Below are positions 57,264 through 64,000 of a stretch of 64,000 bases of DNA, piece by piece. A program made the translations under genes and the position numbers. Every line of letters begins with the position of its first letter. Within the stretch, counting starts at the first letter, position 1. This DNA comes from Uranotaenia lowii (lineage: Eukaryota; Arthropoda; Insecta; Diptera; Culicidae). Location: contig NC_073692.1 of the NCBI RefSeq assembly GCF_029784155.1, positions 323,327,906-323,391,905 on the forward strand, given 5' to 3'. The notes beneath the pieces are model-generated. The model was not told the DNA's origin, made no database searches, and saw only the letters and a program-made list of their open reading frames with translations.

Positions 57264-59671
57264 CTATAATTGGAATGCAAAAAAAATGATAGAAAATAAA
57301 AATCAAATGAAAGGGAAAGACAAACAAAACGGATACCCATCGTCATCGGGCGTCGCGTGGTTGATAATCTCATCTCGTCAATCGGAAACAAATAATAGGT
57401 TTACTGCCCTTATGCAATCATAAGTAACGGAGGCACTTCAATGGCCTGGTCGGGTTTGTTTGTTCAAAGATGTTATTCATCGTGTTTGATGTGGACATGA
57501 TACAAGGTACCTTTTTCCATCTTCCTGCACGTGATGTCTTTTGATAACCGCAGCGTTACATATTATCTCAACAATCACGCAGCGATGTTTATGATGCTCG
57601 CTCGAAGGCGATTTTCAATCAAACAAATCAAGGAAAAATATGTTGTACACCTTTGACGTATCATTTATACCATCGACCATGAATTCACGATGAAAAACAT
57701 AAAGTAAAAAGTCTGAAATTTTTTGACTGAAGATTTTACAGTCTATTGAAAATCTCAAAATCTCAAGTAGGTACGTTATATCGATCGAAATAATTCTGCC
57801 CAAGACTGCTAGAGATAAAATATCGATCAATTTTATGTTGAAGTGCATACGATACGGGCCAGCGCAAATGTTGTTCCTACTGAAAGCGCGTTTTGAAAAT
57901 GTCATCCGCCCTGTAGCCTATTTTGGTAACAAAATAGAATTAAGTGTATCATTTGTTTAATTTTAATATGTGCAAACGTCGTTTTAAATTAAGTTTAAGC
58001 AGAATTTCGTAGTTTTTAAGTTATCAGTCTGTACGGTAATTTAAACCAAAGACGAAATAAAATTAAATGGATTATCCAGTAGGATGAAAATCTCATAAAT
58101 TATTTTTTTCTTGAATGCTGTTTCACTTGAATGCCATCATTGAGTTTGGGAGCTCGAGTCTTTATGCCAGAATTGTTTTTCCAATCATATCATCTTTGGT
58201 ACAGTACACTTTTCAGCGCATTTTCGTCACAGAGATTTGCAAAATATTTATGCATTGGTTTTTTGCATCCCCTGGAGCGGTAGCGTATAGTGCGGAAAGA
58301 ATACTAGGAGGAAGTTTATTCCAGCAGCCGGTTTGCTATCTTAAAACTGAGATAAATCTGAGACACATGTTTTACGACTAGCTTTAAACTCCCTCGGGGC
58401 CGGATTAAGCCATCGGGGCCCCCCGATTCCCAAAAAGCCGGAAAAATACCATTTTTGAAGTCAGCAACAACCAAATTTTTTATGTTGGAATCGAATCTCC
58501 AATACTTTAGAAACGTTATGATGTATTCAGATATTTTTTAGGACCTTTAATGCACTTTCTATGAAACAAACATGAACGACAATTTTAACACAAGAATTGA
58601 AAATAGGATTTTTTTATTCTCAGCCCAAAACAACTTAAAAAGCATATAAATCTTTAAAAATTAATGTTTATACCGAAGTGATCTATTATAATCTGATTTA
58701 CAGTTTGGAGATAAAAAAGTTCCTTAATATCATGAACTAATAAAGTTTCGCTTGATTGATAACCCAAAATTAAATGATGAAAAATATTCTATTTATTTTT
58801 CGGAAGCAAAAATAAAGCTTGCGCTGCCGATCGCCGTGGTTAATTATACACCGTTGAATAGGTGGAAGTCTCATCAAAAACATATGTTAAAATCAGCTGC
58901 TAGTTTTTGCTATATTTTGGATACGATGTCATTGAGTGGAACGCTGTTTGGTTTAAAAATGCAAATTTTAAAATATCTAGACAGAGTAAACCAAGCATTG
59001 TTTGCTTCGATACATATGCAAATTCACCTTAAAACATCAGTTTTAATATTTATCCAACCAACGTACAGGAATTTAGGAACCCATACTTAATATTAACTAA
59101 TATATTTATAATAAATTGAAAAATATTCAATTTCTCAGTACAAAGCTCAAACCCCGTTTTAACAATTATAAAAAATATAGCAAACTTTGAAAAAAAAATC
59201 TAATTTATTATTTTTTTTTAATTTTCCGCCTTTAATCTTTAACAAAATAGCTTTTTAATCATTTTTTCCCACTTTAATTGATTTTGAACCACTGTGGGCC
59301 GGGGCAATTTCTCTCAGAGACCTCTATGAATATTTTAATTTTCTTATGCCGTCCCAGAGAAAACATGGAATTTTGAACATATAAAGGAACTGGAAATGAG
59401 TTCAATATATTGCAGAATTATCTGGTTTCATACGGGCATGTTCAAATATTCAATTTTAAAAATTAGGAAAATTGCGGTCCGGCCCGGTTAGCCGAAAAAC
59501 TTAGAAGAAAGCTCAATTTTTGCCGGATTTATGCACATTACTTGCAAAATCGAAAAAAACTGAAGTTGAATTATTATATATTTTTTTAAATTTTTTGTGT
59601 CAAACGGAAATCTGGAAAGCTTAATATATTGCATTCAAATGACAATTATTTCTGGTGTCTTCAAACAATAA
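57264..59671. other. no further exon recognised
   Basis: On the minus strand this is upstream of the Gln-rich exon and may be intron. 57300-57600 is moderately complex. An 88-codon frame at 58115-58381 lacks motifs. GGGGCCGGATTAAGCC near 58398 may be a decayed transposon end. Confidence 0.35.
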
Positions 59672-61469
59672 CACTAGTTTACAGCATTTTTGAACTCAGT
59701 AAACTGAAGGTCATTTCCAATGTGAAATCGGGCGCTTAATCCGAAAATGAAATTCAAAAAAATCTCAGTAGAACCGTTTTTGAGTTATGCTCCAAATATG
59801 AAATTTCGAAAAAATTAAAAAAGTTCTTGTACTTAGATTGAAATATCTCGGACGGCATAACAGAAATTTGAAATCTCTCTTTTGCGTATTGAAGGTGAAT
59901 AAGTTTTCTATCGATCATCTGAATACTGTTTTTGCGTTTGACCAACAGTATTGTTGATATTAGTGACTTTATGAGAAAAAAAATTATAAAAAACGCATTT
60001 TTTTAGAGAAAATTTTGTTTCAACGAAAGTTTTAATCTCGATGGTAGCATTTAAAAAATCTGTTTTTCTTTTGTGCTTGAATGTCAATTTAAAACAAAGA
60101 TTTCAAGTGGTTATTTATCAAAATCGGTTGAAAATTGAAGAAGTTATGGCTACTTTACCATAACTGAAATTTTTGGAGTTTTTAATAGTTTAACGAACCG
60201 CAGTACACTTATCATAGTATAGGAAGAATGAAACATGATAAATCTCACTCGCTCCAAGTCAAAATTGTTTATTAGCTAACCAGAAGGTCACATGCTAAGT
60301 TTCAGGAAGATCTGACCATAGGGAGGGTTGCTTAAGTCTCAAACGCGAATAAAATTTTGAGGTATTTTGCCCGGAAGGAACGAAAAATACTGGTTTTTCA
60401 TCAATAACTATTTTCATCCTAGCTGATTGTTTTTTTATGGTTGATTTTCTTAAAGCCTAAGTTGAGACAAATATTTCACCCGAAGACTGTAACTCGATTG
60501 GATTTGAAACAGAAAAGTTATTGCGGTTCAAAGATTGTATTTTGGTCGAAAATTGTCGTATAAAACGCAATGCGTAAAAAGTACTCATTGCGTGTTGGAC
60601 AAAATTTGCGGCCTTTGAACCGCAATAACTTTTCTGTTTCAAATCCAATCGAGTTACAGTCTTCGGGTGAAATATTTGTCTCAACTTAGGCTTTAAGAAA
60701 ATCAAACATAAAAAACAAGCAGCTCGTGATGAAAAAAGTTATTGATAAAAAACCAGTAATTTTCGTTCCTTCCGGGCAAAATACCTCAAAATTTTATTCA
60801 CATTTGAGACTTAAGCAACCCCTCCCTATGGTCAGATCTTCCTGAAACTTGGCATGTGACATTCTGATAAGCTAATAAATAATTTTGACTTGGAGCGAGT
60901 GACATTTATCATATTTCATTCTTCCTATTCTTTGATAAGTGTACTGCGGTTCGTTAAATTATTAAAACTCCAAAAATTTCAGTTATGGTAAAGTAGCCAC
61001 AACTTCTTCAATTTTCAATCGATTTTGATAAATAACCACTTGAAATCTTTGTTTTAAATTGACATTTAAGCGCAAAAGAGAATCAGTTTTTTTAAATGCT
61101 ACCATCGAGTCTTAAACTTTCGTTGAAACAAAATTTTCTCTAAAAAAATGCGTTTTTTATAATTTTTTTTCTTATAGAGTCACTAATATCAACAATACTG
61201 TTGATCAAACGCAAAAACAGTGCTCAGATGATCGATAGAAAACTTATTCACCTTCAATATGCAAAAGAGGGATTTCAAATTACTGTTATGCCGTCCGAGA
61301 TATTTTAATCTAAGTACAAGAACTTTTTTAATTTTTTCGAGCATAACTCGAAAACGGTTCTACTGAGATTTTTTTGGATTTCATTTTTAAATTCAGCGCC
61401 CGATTTTACATTAAAAATGTTGGTCATTTAATCAAGTTCACGATTTTTTTAAAATTTTGTAAACTAGTG
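59672..61469. mobile_element. giant foldback element (about 1.8 kb, hairpin arms about 0.87 kb)
   Basis: The left half (59672 to about 60555) is the reverse complement of the right half (about 60595-61469) with high identity near the centre. Examples are AACAGAAAAGTTATTGCGGT near 60508 against its complement near 60622, and GGAAGGAACGAAAAATACTGG against its complement near 60755. The ends read CACTAGTTTACA on both strands, the right one followed by TA (61470-61471). A smaller stem (60565-60593) caps the loop. No transposase. Same family as 54480-54992. Confidence 0.85.
60565..60593. repeat. loop-closing mini-hairpin at the foldback centre
   Basis: ACGCAATG and CATTGCGT are exact inverted repeats around CGTAAAAAGTACT. 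They continue the long stem almost to its tip. Confidence 0.8.
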
Positions 61470-63129
61470 TAATTGTTAATAAATCACGTGCAAATGTTGC
61501 ATAAGATTTAATCTTCAGTGTCAGTGCCTTATATTAAAATCATAATTTTAATCAAGATTTAAGAAACAGATAACAAATCAATTTTTCATTCAAAATTGAA
61601 AAACAAAGTTGCGATCAGAGCCAAAACAAAAATCGTAAAATTTATAATTTCAATCCAAACGTTATATTTCAGTTTAATATCTTTTAAAAAACATAAATAA
61701 ATCGATTTCATGATGTGTCTGAAATTAAAAAAAATGCGGATTTTTTACAGTTTTGTATTCAGAATAAGATTCTCATCAGATCGAATATACAAAAACAGTT
61801 TGTTCTCCTAAAAGTGACAAAATGTTCAAAACACAGAATCATAAATCTGGAAGAAGATAAGATTAAAATCATGATCATATTAAAAGAATCACTCAATGAT
61901 ATTCGCAATTCATCTTTGAGTGTATTTTTAACGATAATTTGTTTAGATAAGTCAACATAATAATAATAAACTGCTTTCCGAGTATTTGCGCAGGTAAAGA
62001 ATAATTTTAAAAAAGAAGTGCATAAAAATCAAGAGTATCAAACTTGGTTGAAATAAGTTGCAAAAGTTTCTTTTAGAATTTAAAATAACAGACTGATTGG
62101 AATGGAAAATCAATTGAGTATTTCCGATTAGTATACAGTAGTTTTTTTAATTTTTCAAAATAATGACCTATTGGAAAAAGGGTGTAGAGAGTTTAAGCCT
62201 ATGCAAATTTCAATAATGATCAAAAAGCTGACAAAATTTTTGCATAATTCATACAAATATTTATGCGTATAAAGTGGCATAATTTATTTAAATGTGGAAA
62301 AAATATTTCACATTCAAAAAATAAATATAAATTCACAAGTAGCTCCTTGAATATTTTCTTTATTAAATAAGCAACAGAAAGTTATGTTTTATGTATTGTA
62401 AGCATCCAAGATTTCCAGGATTTATTAGGACTTAAATGGGTTTCAAAGTAAAGTGAGCTGGACGTATAAAGAACACAAGGGATGAATGACTTTTAGAAGT
62501 TAAAATCCATCCAAATAAAAAAAAAAAATAAAGAACACCTAAGCAGACTTTGATGCCTGAATTGAAAGCAATCAGAAATCAAAATAAGCATTCAATACCA
62601 AAATTTTAGCATAATTTTATATAGCCGTTTTATCGATGGCAAAGAAAGGTTTCATTTGAATTTTCTACTATAAAAAAGTTTATGAAAGAGTCCAAAATTT
62701 GATCGAAATGAAAACAAACATTCAATTTAGTCAATACCAGCATAGTGCGGGCATTGATTGGCTTTTGATTTAGGAGTAATATCGAAACTAGGCATAGTGA
62801 AGGTATTATTGATTTTAATCAGTCCCTTTCGTTTCTGCTAAAAAATAACAATAAAATGAATATACTCACTATTTTTATTTAAGAAAAAAGTTCTTACTAT
62901 TTAAAGAGAAGTAAACTGAGACCAAAACGAGTTTAACAGTTGACAAAAGTGAAGAAAAACAAAATTAAAATTTCAGATTTCCCGTGAATTGTTAACTAAA
63001 CTTTGTTAACTAAATTTGGTTCAGTTTTTATTGAATATGGAGATAGCATATTAAGTCCAAATTTAGATTCATGAAAAGCTTTTTTATACCTCTTTAGTTC
63101 AGCCTTTTAAAAAGAGTTTGAAAGTACTA
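61470..63129. other. AT-rich non-coding stretch
   Basis: No gene, RNA or transposon end is recognised; the 81-codon frame at 61715-61960 is Ile/Lys-rich and motif-free. Confidence 0.4.
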
Positions 63130-63655
63130 CGGTGCCAGATTTTTGTAGCAATTATTAGCAAAAAGTGGCAACAACAATGAAACCTAAAATTATGATAAAA
63201 TTTTGCCAAATTTGCTGTCATATGTGTTAGTTCAATTTGGTTGCATTTTGCCGAATAACGGTGAGACAATGCCCCAGCATTGCCATCATTACTTATAAAC
63301 GGTTGCACAGTTATACCAAATTTTGGTTGCATTGGAAGCTTCTTGACACCTCGTCAAGACAGCTTATTGAAAAGAATTTTGCCGATGCCAAATTTTGGAT
63401 GTAGTCGATACCAAAAAGTGGCATCGTTGTGCCCTCAAAACGCTTTTTGAGAAGGTGGTTTATCTAGGTATCATTAAGGTTTCAGTGAAACCTACAGTTG
63501 GTGTAATCGTGGTATAGGAGTAGAAAAGTGGGGTCCAAACATTGGCATTGTTCCACCATTATTCTGTCAAAATGATACTTAATTTTGCATTCAAGGCATG
63601 ATTGCAAAATGAGGTATAATGTTGTCATAAAAGTCTGTCTAAGATCTCGGTCAAA
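63130..63655 (-). mobile_element. MITE related to the ends of the 17.1-20.3 kb element
   Basis: On the minus strand the end reads AGACAGACTTTTATGACAAC, close to the left end at 17099 (GAGCAGACTTTTATGGCAAA). The interior shares the phrases CCAAATTTTG and GTGGCA. The other end (about 63130) is approximate and no target duplication was seen. Confidence 0.5.
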
Positions 63656-64000
63656 CAAAAAACTCAACTTGGTCTAAATTTTCTTTAGATATCTTTATCT
63701 AAATTGTTGTTTTGGTAGTGGTAAAAAGGATTTGAACGTTTTTAATAAGTTTCGCTAAATTTGGAAATTTGAGTTGTTCGGTTACATTGTTAGGTTTTTT
63801 TTTCGATTAATCACTGGATTCAGGTGATTTGTTCGAATTTTGTTAAAAAAAAAACAAAACCAAATACTCAGATTTTACTAGGTTTTTAAAGTTGTTGTAC
63901 TGATTCGCCCAGCCTATAAAAATGTGATACTATTTTAACTTTTTTAACCTATTTTATATTTTTCCTCGATGTTCTTATGATCACTTTAAGAAATCTCTTG
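63656..64000. other. no gene seen
   Basis: AT-rich sequence to the window edge. Confidence 0.4.

Noticed and set aside
58115..58381. 88-codon plus-strand frame as a host gene
   Set aside because: No motif, no splice sites, and the flank is AT-rich repeat-like DNA.
60457..60705. 82-codon minus-strand frame
   Set aside because: It lies in the centre of the foldback hairpin, and its openness follows from the palindrome; no motif.

Overview
This is eukaryotic, AT-rich, gene-poor DNA that looks like a mosquito (probably culicine) or close dipteran genome. The evidence is the mix of transposons: a CR1-clade retrotransposon with a PHD-finger ORF1, a Jockey/Juan-like reverse transcriptase relic, a DD37E mariner (a type first described in mosquitoes), several tRNA-derived SINEs, Helitron-like elements and long foldback elements. 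There is no sign of bacterial gene organisation. The species is inferred from repeat content only.

Layout. 1-7.0 kb: a Helitron-like repeat (713-1767, resuming near 6827) is split by a 5 kb CR1-type retrotransposon (1768-6826) with long open ORF1 and ORF2; its endonuclease lacks a block at 3981-3986. 7-9.3 kb: a tRNA-like SINE and a second Helitron-like copy. 10.9-12.1 kb: a broken Juan-like reverse transcriptase. 13.3-21.8 kb: a foldback element, a 0.9 kb CACGGA-ended TA-flanked MITE, a 3.2 kb terminal-inverted-repeat element with a smaller MITE inside, and a non-autonomous hAT with a clear 8-bp target duplication. 23.4-25.2 kb: a SINE-bearing repeat split by a 1.5 kb inverted-repeat transposon that carries a piece of the host gene eIF3m. 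28.1-28.6 kb: a tRNA-like SINE. 31.8-37.3 kb: a long-inverted-repeat Tc1/mariner-type element split by a young, non-autonomous LTR retrotransposon. 42.5-47.6 kb: a SINE, an inverted pair of SINE-bearing repeats, a Helitron fragment and a DD37E mariner pseudogene. 50.0-53.5 kb: two more Helitron-like copies. 54.5 and 59.7-61.5 kb: two members of one foldback family, the second almost entirely a hairpin with arms of about 0.87 kb. 63.1-63.7 kb: a MITE fragment.

Host genes. The only convincing host coding sequence is on the minus strand at 57263-57003: a phase 1-1 exon rich in Gln, His, Pro, Thr and Ala with good splice sites, perhaps joined across a 54-nt intron to a short last exon (56948-56878). 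The window may therefore be mostly intron or intergenic DNA downstream of, or inside, that gene. The remaining long stretches hold AT-rich non-coding sequence; a few GC-richer islands (about 30.05-31.1 kb and 41.0-42.3 kb) could be regulatory.

How the parts relate. Nesting gives a relative history: Helitron, then CR1; SINE-bearing repeat, then the eIF3m-carrying transposon; foldback, then LTR element; Helitron, then mariner. The LTR element (near-identical LTRs) is clearly young, and the CR1 element still has both frames open.
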